Assembly: GCA_021464415.1 (NCBI GenBank) | Contig: CM038466.1 | Span: 32,704,833 to 32,768,832 of the forward strand | DNA from: Lonicera japonica | Taxonomy: Eukaryota > Streptophyta > Magnoliopsida > Dipsacales > Caprifoliaceae | Length of the DNA: 64,000 bases | Direction of reading: 5' to 3' | Shown: positions 46,301 to 59,060 of the stretch, piece after piece | Position numbering within the stretch: the first letter of the stretch is position 1 | How the letters are laid out: each line of letters opens with the position of its first letter | The notes under the pieces: model-generated | Databases searched by the model: none | Told to the model about the DNA's origin: nothing | Seen by the model: the letters and a program-made list of their open reading frames with translations, nothing else | Translations under genes and position numbers: made by a program

Positions 46301-46553
46301 TTACATAATTTATAAATGTCATACAAATTCATGAAGAAAAAATCAAACTACATAATTTTTTTTAAAAATAAAAAAATTTATAATTTGTTAATTTACAATG
46401 AAACAATTATAAATCAAATAATTTATGTAACCAAACGAACCCAAGAACATGAGTTTATTGAAACCTATTTGGGTGTGAAATAGAAATATTTGATGACGAA
46501 TAGTTTTACTGCTAACGAAAATGAAATATTTTTAATTCCATCATATACTCTTA
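43311..46553. other. intergenic, mostly featureless
   Basis: AT-rich. On the minus strand 43990-43690 reads like degraded coding sequence (GEVDKALILLGSAILDS, IVEAAKEAYNMLEDARK, KTAKKAKSPTTKEKK) with stops, but I cannot identify it. A TA microsatellite lies at 45860-45885. Other short ORFs have no supporting motif. Confidence 0.3.
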
Positions 46554-47373
46554 CGAAAAATACATTTAACCCCCTTGTGGTTTGTAAGGTTAACAGATCA
46601 CCCCTTAAACTATTTTATCCAACATTAAACCCCCTTCTACTATTAATACCTTTCGCTTTACCATTAAAAACCGTCATTTTTATTAATAATAAGTCACAAT
46701 AATGCAATTGTTTAAGATAAAACACAGCCCCGCATGCAATGAATTAAGGTATTTATTTTTAACTAATAACCCAATATTATTAATAATAAAATCACAATAT
46801 TCAAATGATTAATACTATATCAAGGACCTTATAATACAATGTAACATATTGAAAACGCATAAAAATTATTTTAGTAGTATGTCTTGGGTCAATAAAATAA
46901 TAAACTATTTTTATTTTTAACAGGTTTTGGCTATTTTCAAAAAATTTAAATGACGCTATTAATTTGAGACACCCCAAACTTTAGTTTACAGGATGACTAA
47001 AAGACTATTTTTTAGTATTTCAAATAAATATACAATAGCACTTACACCTTGTGATAACTTTGTTTAATACTCCATCTTTAACCAAAAACTAATTAATTAA
47101 AAGGCGTTGAGCAATCCAATGATAATCTACCTTCTATTTTAAGCTCATTTTATTTAACCAAAAATATAAGGACAAATTTAGAAACATATAAAAAAAATAA
47201 TGAACAAAAATGAAAATAAATGTCGAACTTTTTTTGAAAATCTGACAATTTCTGAACAAGTCTGGGTAAAGTGAAAGGAGGTAATAATATAAGGGGTTTA
47301 GTGTTGAGTAAAATAGTTTAGGGGGCTACCCGTTAACTCGACAAACTATAGGGAGTTTACTGTTATTTTCCCT
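46554..47373. mobile_element. MULE-like MITE with ~80-bp terminal inverted repeats
   Basis: The left terminus is gaaaaatacatttaaccccc. The right, reverse-complemented, is ggaaaataacagtaaactcc. Similarity continues for about 80 bp through cttaaactattttatccaac versus cctaaactattttactcaac. The interior is non-coding. Long termini fit Mutator-like elements. A 9-bp target duplication is possible but poor (tactcttac versus cactatcac). Confidence 0.6.
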
Positions 47374-48893
47374 CCACTATCACTATATTATATACACCTC
47401 AAAACTACCTGGACTTTATAACGTGCTGTAAATGCTAAATGTACGCGCGTGGCACTAATCAACAATTAGGAGTAGGTCGAAGCTAATAACAATGGTCATG
47501 CTAGGTTGCTGTTAGGGGTGAGAATATATACCTAATTATTTTGGTATGGCAGTGATATTCAAACTCATTACTAACGATATACCATACCGTACTGAAATTT
47601 TAGTATTACCATGGTATATTGTATCGTACCGTGCCATAAAATTGTGCCATTATACCAAATAATAAAATAATAACAAATTACCAATGCCCCACAACTTAGA
47701 TGCAACAAGATGAAGGATCAAAATCTAACAATCCCTTTATTTATTTATTTATCTAATTTAGAGATAAAAATGCAATAATTATTATTATGTGGTGAAACCC
47801 TTTCCTTTCTATTAATGAATATAGTTAGGGTGGCTCGACGCTAGCAGATAAAGGACTGGCCTTCTCATAATTTCATTAATTTTTTTAGATTAAATGTTGA
47901 ACTCGATCTTATCATGGTTATTATGATGAAAATAATTCGCAGATCGTATTACTTAGGTTGATTTTAGGGTTTTTGTCAAACATAATTTGAAATTTGAGAA
48001 GCGGAATTAAAACCTTAGATATACTCAATTTTACTGTCGAAATATGTGTTGTGGTGTCTAGCAGATAAATCAATCAAGCAATTACAAAAATTAATCACAC
48101 AATACTAGGAATTTATGAGGTATCCCAACTTGCGTAGGACTAATCCTCGGGACTAACCGACAGTGCTTCACTATGATCAAAACAGAATTACAGATTCGAT
48201 GACTTACAAAAATTGCTTCTCCACAATTTACGCAACATTCCCATCAATTCCTTGAACGTAAAATTCAACCGCAGCTGGCTTGGCGTAGCGCTTCCCGTTA
48301 TTCTAACTTACCCGTCACCTCCTTCCACGCACTTGATCACAATTCTTTACTCCCGCCTACGATCTCTCTTATCGCGCGTTAACCACTTCGCTCACCCCGT
48401 CTCTAATCGCAACCGAAGACACTCCCGCAAAACCGTGAACGTTTTAGAACCCTAGTTCTTAAAATTAAAGAATAATAAGATCTCCTATAGCATGTAAACA
48501 AAACTTAGGTGGTGTTTTAAAACTCTCAAAAATTAATTATAGTGTTTGGATATTTTTTCTCTCAAAAAGCTCTCTAGAATCATGTATTTTTTATTCAAAC
48601 TAATGATTATATTTATAAGAAAAATATAGAGTTAAAAACCATTTTAAAATAAATTAAAATTATTAAAAAAATATTTTTTTACTATAAAAATACATGTCCA
48701 AAAAATATGCTGGACCGGTAAGCTCGAAAATATTAAATCGGTCCGAAGTTTGAAAAAGCAAATTCCATGGAAATTCAATGTTCCAAGCTGGTCCGAGGTT
48801 GATAATTTGTACCAGTACGGTAACAAATTTGTCTGCCATGATTTTACTTCAAGTTACATGTGACTTTGATTGAATAATGGGCTTGGCCCATTA
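47374..48893. other. no gene; possible degraded LTR sequence
   Basis: The stretch 47940-48620, with cttctccacaatttacgcaac and a minus-strand TATA-like region, has the general look of a Copia LTR (compare 9333-10957). I find no TG..CA ends with a target duplication, so it is not called as an element. Confidence 0.3.
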
Positions 48894-49355
48894 GACCATC
48901 TGCAATCGATAAGTTAAATTGGTAATCAAATTTAGCCATTTACCAAGTGTCTCTCCGCAGCGCGTAGGGGGAAAAACAAAAAAATAAAAGCCTCACGATG
49001 GAGTGTCCATCGTACCAGCCATGTCATCCTCCTCTCACGACATTCTGAATGTCGTGAGGTCTCCCACCTCCAACGGCACACTCCCACCTCCAGCCATGTC
49101 ATCCTTCTCTCCAAGCATCACACGATGTTCTGTACATCGTGTGATGATGACTGGACATCACACGATGTACAGAACATCGTGCGTGTGTGTGTCAGTGTCT
49201 CACGACACTCTCTCTATCGCGAGTCAGAAATGTTTGTCGGCATCCAATTTTACCATTTCTATACCATTTTAGCATCCCATTTTACCGATTACCATCCGCG
49301 CTGTACGTTAAAAAAGGGTAAAATTACAATTTTAACAAGTGCATTGCAGATGGTC
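48894..49355. mobile_element. PIF/Harbinger-type MITE with internal hairpins
   Basis: 462 bp with perfect 13-bp termini, GACCATCTGCAAT, flanked by TTA at 48891-48893 and 49356-49358, the usual PIF/Harbinger target duplication. Subterminal sequence is also inverted-repetitive (taaattggtaatcaaattt and aaattacaattttaac). The GC-richer centre holds several short palindromes, described separately. Confidence 0.8.
49116..49181. repeat. nested palindromes inside the PIF MITE
   Basis: catcacacgatg-ttctgta-catcgtgtgatg is a hairpin on its own. After a 8-9 base spacer its reverse complement follows (catcacacgatg-tacagaa-catcgtg), giving a larger hairpin with perfect arms of about 25 bases. A similar small palindrome (cacgacattctgaatgtcgtg) is at 49037-49057. 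Confidence 0.85.
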
Positions 49356-49358
49356 TTA

Positions 49359-51256
49359 ATGATGGCAGCGCAGGAAATAAAAGAGGAGCACGTGGGTTTG
49401 TAAATAAATTGAAACTTTGACTTTTCAAAGTATTTTTTCTAATTCCTTTATTTATTTAATAAAATACTTTATTTAAAATATATATAGATATAGATATATT
49501 TTACTTTATTTCACTGTATTAAATTTGTTTGGACATTAATTCGATTCAAATTTTAGAGGCAATTTTATAGAATATATTAGACATGAAAAAAATAAATTTC
49601 TTCAATAATTTGTGTCGACTGGGCTTTCTCATATTACGGCAAAACTTGGTAAAAATCTTAAAAAAAAATATTTGACTCAAAAGTTTTTAATTTCGTATTT
49701 TAAATTCAAACACAAAATATATTTTGAATCAAACTATAAAACCAACTTACCTTAGACACTTAATTGTGTGCGATGAATCTGGTAAGTTCGGTGAGCTTCT
49801 GTTAATTGTCGCGTCTTCAAATCTTCAATTTGACTAAAACAATTACAACGGAAAAAAGTGTTCTTGGTATCAGAATCAAGCTAACTAAAAATATAAACCT
49901 AACATATTGTTCATTAATATTAAAGTCAAAACAAGAATAATTTTTCTTAAAACTATTCTTGTCACAGAAAAATTGCAATTGGGCTCCTTAGTTTAAATGA
50001 GACTATTACTTATGGTGAAAATTATCAAAATTATGGTTTTGTTGATCCTAAAGATTATTTAATACAAACTATGTTCATAATAATACTAACTAAAAAGGTA
50101 CAAGTCCAGATGGAGCACTCTTCTAGTACGTCTAGTCCATTTGGGCTCTGGTGTGGTACTATTGTTTACGTCCACTATTTATTTTGTTTTTGTATGTGCA
50201 CTGTCCAATCCATTTGAATATGAAAGTTTTGTGTTAGAATAACTGATTACTTTACTACTATTGAATGTGAGATTTGTGCGCTTGAAGAATTAATTAATAT
50301 ATTATTGACAAGTGGTGCCACTGTTGATTTGTTGTAATTGCTTACAATGCTATTGGACTGTCCACTACTTTCAGTTTTGTGTTTTTTTCCTTTTTTTTCT
50401 TTTTTTTTTCCAGGATTGATGTTTTGGTAATCTACCATACCATATTGATATTTCAATATACCTGAAGTTTTGGTATGGCAATGGTAATGAATTTTGGTGT
50501 ACCAAATTTTCAGTACGATATACGGTACACTCAGTATGGTATGATATTGTACTAAATCCACCCCTATTTTCTTTTTCTTTGTGCAGATTCTTTTTGAAAA
50601 TATACATATATGTAAGGGTGGGAATCGGTCAATTTTTGACAATTTTAGTTTCAATTTTCAATATACAATGTGGTTTTTCAAAGAATTCAGTTTTTCGCTA
50701 TTTTTATTTTCGATACTATTTAGTATATTTTCAGTATTTACTTATTTTAGTTTTTTGGTATATATAGTTAATTTTATTTTTAGCATGTTTTTTCTTGATG
50801 CAAATAATACTATTATATTATTTCATATCTTGATATATGGATTTGATGATTGCACTTACCTAAAAGTGTTAAAATATGCAAAATGTTGAACCAACAAGAT
50901 ACAAATTTTTAGAATTAAACTATAAATATATTAATAAGCTTATAATATATGATGTGTGTCTTTAGATAAATTTATATATATTATCACATAAATAAACTTT
51001 AAATTAATGCAAATTGAGGGGGGTGAACATTATAAATGGGTTTTTTGCCAGACCGAGCTTTGATGGCCCATGCTCTGGTTGGCCCATGGCCCATAACATG
51101 CAGGCCCATCTTATGTACCAACTCAAAGAATACACAAGTCCTTATGGAGGAATGCATAAGCCGATTAAGTGATACAACTAGATTGGTCGATCAGGCTTAC
51201 TTAGCCGAGCAGAGTAAACAAGAGCAATGAAGATTGACCATTGATGTTCAGCCATC
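49359..51256. other. no gene seen
   Basis: AT-rich. A stretch at 50410-50570 is a diverged reverse copy of 47510-47650 (ttttggtatggcaatgg versus ttttggtatggcagtg, with many accat/atggt words). No coding region supported. The end, about 51030-51256, may still be Gypsy LTR sequence. Confidence 0.35.
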
Positions 51257-51770
51257 TGTTAGGAAAAAGCTGAGCTAAAAGATAAATGATGAAAAATAAC
51301 AAATTTCATAGTGTGAACAGGTTAGGGGTAACTTTTAGCTTGGAATAATGACCAAGTTTACCATTTATAATAATTTTCATAGCTTACCAATGTACACTAT
51401 ATCTTATAGTTATAAATAGGGAGGGATAACCCTTAGCTCAAGACTATTTAATTCTCTCTACACTCCCTCACACATAGCCATCTTCTTCTTCTTCTTTTAA
51501 CCAAACATATGCCAAATTCTCTATATAATTCACTCATTGTATTGTTTTATTGCCTTTGAACTAATAGAAATCACACACACACATAAAAAGGAAGACGTAC
51601 CGCCAAATTAGGAAACGAGCCACCAGGGGAACCTACCTATATTAAAAATTCTTGCCTATTTTACTTGATTGTTTAAATGTTTGCGGTTGATTAAAGTGTT
51701 TATGGCATACTTTTTGGTTGCCAACCACTAATGTTGGGCTTTATTTTGGGCTTGTCAACTTTTAGATACC
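51257..51770 (+). repeat. 5' LTR (tentative) of the Gypsy element
   Basis: A TGTTAGGAAAAAGC start and a gatacca end precede the primer binding site. A TATA box, ttataaatagg, is at 51412-51421 with a pyrimidine-rich leader after it. Only the right end is firm. Confidence 0.5.
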
Positions 51771-51775
51771 AATAA

Positions 51776-51793
51776 TTGGTGCCATATGCGGGA
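51776..51793 (+). other. primer binding site-like sequence of the Gypsy element
   Basis: ttggtgccatatgcggga resembles the ttggcgccgtctgtggga motif that I recall directly after the 5' LTR in many plant Gypsy elements. Confidence 0.6.
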
Positions 51794-53345
51794 ATGGTCT
51801 CCAATATCCACCGTGCTCTGTTTTCTAGTAATAAGATTTACTTTATCTCACAATAGTTTATTTTCTTTGCAATTTACATTTATTCAACCTTTATCCATAA
51901 AAAATGGTTCAAACCCGAAGTAAACGACTGGGTGATCTTAACCCGGAAGGTCCCTAAGTATCTAAACTAGGTAATGGTGACTAAAATCCTTAGGGCGTAA
52001 CCTTAAACCCAAGAAACATAGTCGTTCAGTCACAAGGACGCACCCATACAGCCACAAACCCATTTGACCCTAATTACCAAGTCACTGGTGGGACAATGCC
52101 AACGAGGCTAACTATCAAAGTGAGTTAGCAAGACGAAGGTTGGAGAAAGAAGTTTTACAATAGATGTTCAAGGAGCAGATTATTGCCAATGCACGGGCAG
52201 CCTTTAAGACAAAGAATGACGATGAGAGGTCCCATGTAACCTCCATAAGAGAGGAAACAATACATGAAGCCAGTGAATCAACCATTTTTAATAAGGGCAA
52301 AATAAAGGTAGTTTATGTGCCAAGATTAGATGTTCTAGATGCTCGGTATGAAATTCCTATTACCACTCATTGCCCTAATTTCTTCGGTTGTCTGGGGGTT
52401 AGAGTAACCATATAAGGAGACAGCCGACAAAAAAATTAGGCCAAAAAAAACTTAAGAAAGTGACTACGCTCAGAAACACGTAATTAATACACCAAAGTGC
52501 AGGCGGTCAAGTTATAATATACATACTTGGAAGTCCAAGGTCGAACCACATGGAAGGAGGGTAATTTTATTATTCTAGCTAAACTTTCAATAGGGAGAAA
52601 GAAGAAAAATAAAATAAAATAAAGAAAATATAATAAATTTTTTAGAATGGGAAATAATAGAATAAGAAATTAAATGTTAAAAGAAAATAAATTAATAAAA
52701 ATAATTAAATAATTAAATAAAAATAAAATAAATAAATAAAGTAAGGATAAAATAGGCAGTAACTAAAACAAGTATCTAATAAAATGGGGAAAGAGCGTTA
52801 GGGGTATCCATAGCTACGACATTACATATAGTATGACCAAACGATTCAAGATATAACTGTGGATTTGAGTTTCTATTAGCAATGAATGTCCTTAACTTAC
52901 CAATTATTAAATACTAAAGTTCACGAGCATATCATAAAAAGTGCATGACAAGACTCATATAAGCTGCATGTAACTTTAGTTTTTAATAAGATAACTTATG
53001 ATTTTTTTTACAAAAATTGATTTTCATTTAGTAATGCTAGTGCGTGACAAAAACAAACCAATGTTTTAAAATTCGCGACTCGTATTCGAGGCGTTTTGCT
53101 AGAATGAGGCGAGGCGTACGCCTCAACTTTTTTGGAACGGAAAAATATAAAAAATTATAAAATAATAAACTAACACAAAGTTCAACAATAATAATTAATA
53201 ATACTAATAGCTCAACAAAAACTAGAATAAAAACATCAAAGTCATGCCATAATTCATCATCAAACACCTACAAAACAACACAAAACAAATGTCTTCAACC
53301 CAAAAGTTATGACAAGCACAAAATAAGTAGCACAAACAAGTTTTC

Positions 53346-56116
53346 CTAATCAAATTTAAATAGGGAATCATCCGTGTCCAATGGTTTGAAGAACTCATCA
53401 AATTCTTCATTTTCATTTTCCCCGCCACTCAAAGGATCATCCATAGAGTCGTCGTCATATCTAATCGCCCTATCATCCTCCTCCTCTCCCGACTCGAGAT
53501 CCTCCCATTCACCTTCTTCATCCACCAATTGCAATCTCTTCCCTTTATGCATAATAAAACGAATAAATTTTATAAATTAGTATATAGTTTTTCAAGTAAG
53601 TAAATTATATATTTATATTATTTAATCTAAAAGAGGAGAGAATAAACCTTTATTCCTATTGTCCAATTGTGATTCCCATCTCTTTATTTTTCCTCTTTGT
53701 TCTTGTTGTGTACTTGCACTCCCTTGAGTACCTTCCTCTTCCTCATCGTTAACTTCATTAACTTCATTATCAACGCCTATTGCATATTCTTGGAATTCAT
53801 TGCCACCGTCATCGGCAACCCACTCATCATCCGATGGTATTTGATCAATAACCAACGGGACTTGTTTTTCCTTAAGTGCCTTTCTCTTCAAATGCCTATC
53901 TTTCAATTTCTTGTTATACATGGCGTAGACCAAGGTGTTAAGTTTTGCCGTGGTCAATCGATTTCTTTTTTTGTATGTATCTGATATAATAATATATTTA
54001 TTTTACAAGTAAAAAAGTATTAGCCATCACTTAATTAATTGATCGATAAATATGGTAGCTAATTACTTTCAAGTTTCAATTACCTGATTGAAAGTACTCC
54101 AATTACGCTCACAGGCTGATGAAGAACAAGTAAGACTTAAAACTTTCACGGCAAAGCTTGTTAATTCTGGAGTTTCATCTCCAAATTGGATCCACCAATC
54201 GGCTACATTAAAATAAGTTCACTTTAGGTTCTAGAGTTTTAAGAAAAAAATAATAATAATTTAAGTGCATAGTTGCTTAAAAATATTTACTTACCCGGGC
54301 TATGCTTCTTACAAGATGATTTGGCTAGTTGACACCCAAATAAACCCTCTCTCTTTCGAAAAAAATCCACTTGTAGATCAGCTTTCTCTCTATCACTAAC
54401 GTTGGGAATTAGTTTCTCCAAGCACGCATACAAACCCACCTTCACTTCTATATGGTTTATATGGCTAGATGAACCTTCATCAAATTGAAAATGTGGATTT
54501 AGAAAGTACGCAGCAGCGTGCAAATGGCGATGCATCTGGAACTCCTATTTGTCATCAATGATACTCCATAATTCTTTATAAGCCCCCTCTTCTCCACCCA
54601 AATTTTTTGCTATATCTTCTTTAGCTTTATCCATTGCACCATACAAGAATCCCATTCCCGGCATTTTCTCAGAATCTGTCATCCTCAACACACTCACAAG
54701 AGGCTTCGTGGTTTTGATTGCGTATCCCATACTTGACCAAAAGGCGCGATTAAAGATTACTTTCCTTACGTCTTTTCCCTCAGCTTTTTTTGCCCAAGAA
54801 CACTTGGACCATTCAGCAGAAGCAAACATAACCTCTAAAGGTTGCCTCAAATTTTGCATGCTTTGCAATGTTAAATAGGCGTTGGCGAATCTAGTAGCGG
54901 GAGGGCGAAGAAGCTCTCTACCAGCGTGTTTCCTCATCAACGCCAAAACCCACCCATGGTTGTAAATAAATTTACTCACCTACAATTTCAAAATATAAAA
55001 AAATTTAAAAGAATATAAAATAATTCTTAAATTTAATATATGTATATATATATATGAAATGATTACCTTCTTTGCTTTTAACAAAACATTTTTGTGTTGA
55101 GGTAAGCTCCCAATTTTTTCCAACATCAAGTCAATGCAATGAGCGGCGCATGGCGTCCACCACAAGCGTGGCCGCCTATCCATTAGTTTTTTTCCCGCCA
55201 ACTTGTAATTAGATGCATTATCTGTAACTACTTGAATGACAATATCTTCTCCCACTTCTTCCATAACTCTATCCAGTAGGTCAAATAATAAGTTTGCAAC
55301 TTTAATTGCATCGGATGCATCAACGGATTTCAAAAACACGGTTCCATAAGGGTTATTAACAAGAAAATTAATCAAACTCCTTCCTCGAATATCCTTCCAT
55401 CTGTCAGATAATATTGAAACTCCTGTTTGCGTCCATGTTTTTTTCACCTCATCAATAAAGACTTTAGTAGTCTTTTCCTCTTCCTTTAGGATCCATGTGC
55501 TAAGTTCGTATGGAGTGGGGGGTTTGAAGCCACGACCATAATTTCCAAGGGATCTACACATATTCACAAACGAGGGGCTACTAGCAACATTAAAAGGAAT
55601 GCCATTTTCAATAAAGAACCTCCCAACATCTAAAGCACAACGGTTTCAAGTTTCCTTTGCATTAGTTTGGTTGCATGTATCTTCCCTATCATCTTCGCCG
55701 ACATTAGCTACAAAATGATCCATAGGTCCCCTAACCCCCCTCGAAGGAACACTTCCTGTACTTGAACCTCCCCTGCCTAGTGATGCATGACTACTATAAT
55801 AAGCACCGCTGTCAACCATTTCATCATATTGTCTTTCTTTAATGATCTTTGATTGCTCCCCTTTTTTTAAATAATCTTTAATTTTGTTTTTCACATCTTC
55901 AGGTACGTGTTCACATGGTTTTGAATCTTTACGTGTATCCGCAAGATGCATTTTCATCCTTGACACTCCTCCACTAATAACTTTCGAGCAAAAATTACAC
56001 TTTACGTATTTGTATCCCTTGCCTTCGGGCATCACAACTTTTGTACAAAACTTCCAAGCCGGGTCTTTTCTATTACCCGTGCCTCCTTGCCCCGTCGATC
56101 CTCTCACCATTTTCAC
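53346..56116 (-). pseudogene. hAT transposase, five exons, two nonsense codons
   Basis: Exons: 56116-55067, 54979-54295, 54202-54084, 53980-53648, 53542-53346, each with GT..AG borders and compatible phases. Domains: BED zinc finger near residues 20-60 (YVKCNFCSKVISGGVSRMKM); DUF659/catalytic core (WTQTGVSILSDRWKDIRGRS, IVIQVVTDNASNYKLAGKKL, then WTPCAAHCIDLMLEK with the Cys-x2-His of hAT enzymes); insertion region (ELLRPPATRFANAYLTLQSM); C-terminal dimerisation domain in exons 3-4 (VLSLTCSSSACERNWSTFN); and a long acidic tail to the TAG at 53346-53348. Lesions are only two: TGA after NAKET at about 55643-55645 and TAG after IDDK at about 54542-54544 where Trp is expected. Both fit a single C-to-T or G-to-A change. 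Confidence 0.88.
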
Positions 56117-56934
56117 AAGTTACTATAATATAATAATTAACAATATTAACAACCAATATAACAATTAACACTTAGCATAATCCAATGTCCTAAATTCAGG
56201 TCATATACTCATATAACAATAATACAACAATATATTATTAACACTTAAAAAAAAAAAGAAAAACAGAGCCTTTCTTCAAATAAAAACAGAACCTTTGTTC
56301 AAAAAAAAAAAAACAGATTAACCATTCAAAAAAAAAACAGAGGCATAACCCAAACAAAAACAGAGTAATCGGTTACATTCAAAAAAAAAACGAAGCCTTT
56401 GTTCCAAAAAAAAACCCCGAAGCCTTTAACCATTTGTTAAAATAAAAAAAAAACAGAGCATAACCCAAACAAAAACAGAGTAACCGGTTACATTCCAAAA
56501 AAAAACGAAGCCTTTGTTCCAAAAAAAAAATACAGAGTAATACCTGCTCGGTCTTTCCTTGAGTAAAGAGGGATGGAGTGGTGATTGGAGAGAGAGACGA
56601 TCGGAGGGAGAGAACGAAGCTGAGTTGCGTAGTGAGCTGTGAGGGACTGAGGGTTGTGTCGTTGTTTTGTTTGTCTAGGACTTTAGGGCTTTTTACCAAT
56701 TAGTCAATTACCACTAATAATAATATAAAGTTTTTTTTTTTTTTAAAAAAGAGGTAAAGATACCCCTGTTGCTGACTCGCCCGCCCCAATATACGAGTTG
56801 ACTCGTACACCTCAAGGTCAAGACTCGTAAGTATTGATTTTTACACCTGACTCTTACGCCTCGGAACGCCCATGTGCCGCCTCGCCTCGACTCGCGAGTC
56901 GACTCGTACGAGTCGCTCGTTTTTTAAAACATTG
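56117..56934. other. 5' region of the hAT element
   Basis: Upstream of the transposase start (minus orientation). It has runs of A interrupted by repeated acagagcataacccaaac and cgaagcctttgttc words (two to three copies at 56280-56530), then a GA-rich leader and the terminal repeat region. No ORF. Confidence 0.5.
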
Positions 56935-58039
56935 AAACAAACTAAATTTAATCAATTTTAGTAAATATCAAAAGCCTAACTCATTCCTAAAGTTTGATTA
57001 TGCGTATGCATGACATACATCAAAACCGTTCTTAAAAAGTCATTAAAAGCTAAAATTGTCACTATTTCGGTACCGATTTCGGAATGACACCAAAATAACG
57101 CTCGAAGCTCCTAAATTACTTGGATAACTAACTCAGCTCAATAAGGGATAAGGACCATATTCTATTCAGTCTCGTTAGAGTTTTAATACAAAAATTCGTA
57201 ATTTGAAGTTTTTCGGTTCTTTTGTCGAATAATCGAGAAATAATATTAAAAATTCATGTTTTTAACGCATAAAAGGTTACTATATATTAGATTTATTAAT
57301 TGACCTATAACCAATGAGAAATTCAAGCCACAATCACAATTGAATCATATACTCACACTAGTCCGTCATGCTTTCGCTACGAACCCCTAATTACTAAATT
57401 ACGCTAGCATGTTGATAAAAATTAAGCAAAACATGATAAATTCAATTACAAATTAACCAAAAATATTTATGAAATCTAATTGAATAAGCATGCAAAATTT
57501 CATAGCAATTGAAACTAAGGAACGAATAATAAATAAAAAATATGATTTAAACAAATTTCGAAAAAATAGTACACTAGCAGTCACGAAAATCACCTATTGT
57601 CCTCAAGAAATCTCAGGATTTAGATCCCCAAAATAGTAAGGTTTTTTTAAAAATTTGATTGCGGTCGTTTTGATAGGTGGATCATCAAAATTGGCTAAAA
57701 AACGAGCAAGTTATGATTAAAATACGAAAGCACATATTTTTAGGGTTCTACGCGAGATTCAAATAAAAAATTATAAATTAAGCATGGATTTCAATCATCA
57801 ATCACATTCAAACACATAATTAACTAACAATCTAAGCATTAATGAGCATTAATTGAAAGAAATTAAAAATAAAATTAAAAGAAAAAGAAACTTACAACTA
57901 CGCAGTTTTTGAAGAACTATAATAGGACTCGCGCAAACTCAAATTGAAATAGAATTATACGATGTTTCTTCTTCAATACAAGCTAAAAACTAAATGAAGA
58001 TATCCCTCAGATTCTCTCTAATAGTAAGGGATTCTAAAA

Positions 58040-59060
58040 AATTCTTGAAGAAGTATCCATTGTCTCTCTCTCTCAAAAATAATATATGGCGACCCTCTCT
58101 TAAATATTTCCAAACTAAACAAAAATAAACATTGACTCCTTTCAAAATTCAAAAATAAAACTAATTAATAAAATAAAATAAAATAAATAATAATAATAAT
58201 AATAATAACCCAAAAGCTATTTTTGGCTCAAGAGACTCAGTCTTCCCGCTTAAGATTCTGAAAAATTCTTGAATAAGTGTCCACTGTCTCTCTCGCTCTC
58301 TCAAAAATAATATATGGCGACCCTCTCCCAAATATTTTCAACCTAAACAAAAATAAACATCGACTCTTTTCAAAATTCAAAAATAAAACTAATTAATAAA
58401 ATAAATAATAATAATAATAATATGGCGACCCACTCCCAAATATTTTCAACATAAACAAAAATAAACACCGACTCCTTTCAAAATTCAAAAATAAAACTAA
58501 TTAATAAAATAAAAGTGTCCACTGTCTCTCTCTCTCAAAAATAATATATGGCAACCCTCTCTCAAATATTTCCAACATAAACAAAAATAAATATTGACTC
58601 ATTTCAAAATTCAAAAATAAAACTAATTAATAAAATAAAATAAATAATAATAATAACCCAAAAGCTATTTTTGGCTCAAGAGACTAAGTCTTCCCGCTTA
58701 TGATTCTGAAAAATTATTGAATAAGTATCCACTGTCTCTCTCTCTCTCAAAAATAATATATGGCGACTCTCTCCCAAATATTCCCAACCTAAACAAAAAT
58801 AAACATCGACTCTTTTCAAAATTCAAAAATAAAACTAATTAATAAAATAAATAATAATAATAATAATAATATGGCAACCCTCTCCCAAATATTTCCAACC
58901 TAAACAAAAATAAACATCGACTCCTTTCAAAATTCAAAAATAAAATAAATAATAATAATAATTCAAAAGCTATTTTTGGCTCCTTTCAAAATTCAAAAAT
59001 AAAACTAATTAATAAAATAAAATAAATAATAATAATCCAAAAGCTATTCTTGGCTCAAGA
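58040..59060. repeat. minisatellite-like array in the LTR-type insertion
   Basis: Irregular repeats, about 110-230 bp each, built from gtctctctctctcaaaaata, atatatggcgaccctctc, caaaattcaaaaataaaact and a variable aataat tail. The caaaattcaaaaata word occurs about seven times between 58140 and 59000; the aaagctatttttggctc word occurs at about 58212, 58661 and 58967. Confidence 0.75.

Larger units (their letters stand above)
53059..56934 (-). mobile_element. complete hAT transposon, 3876 bp
   Basis: Perfect 8-bp target duplication, aaacaaac, at 53051-53058 and 56935-56942. The termini begin caatgttttaaaattcgcga on the left and, reverse-complemented, caatgttttaaaaaacgagc on the right. Both subterminal regions are rich in cgactcgta and gaggcg words, plausible transposase binding sites. 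The transposase gene occupies the middle on the minus strand. Confidence 0.92.

Noticed and set aside
47940..48850. Solo LTR of the Copia type
   Set aside because: LTR-like in style, but no TG..CA ends with a matching target duplication could be found.
47510..50572. A large hAT element bounded by taggggtg at 47511 and cacccctat near 50565
   Set aside because: The outer 8 bases on the two sides do not match (gttgctgt versus ttttcttt), no transposase lies between, and an unrelated PIF MITE is inside. Probably two separate old repeats.
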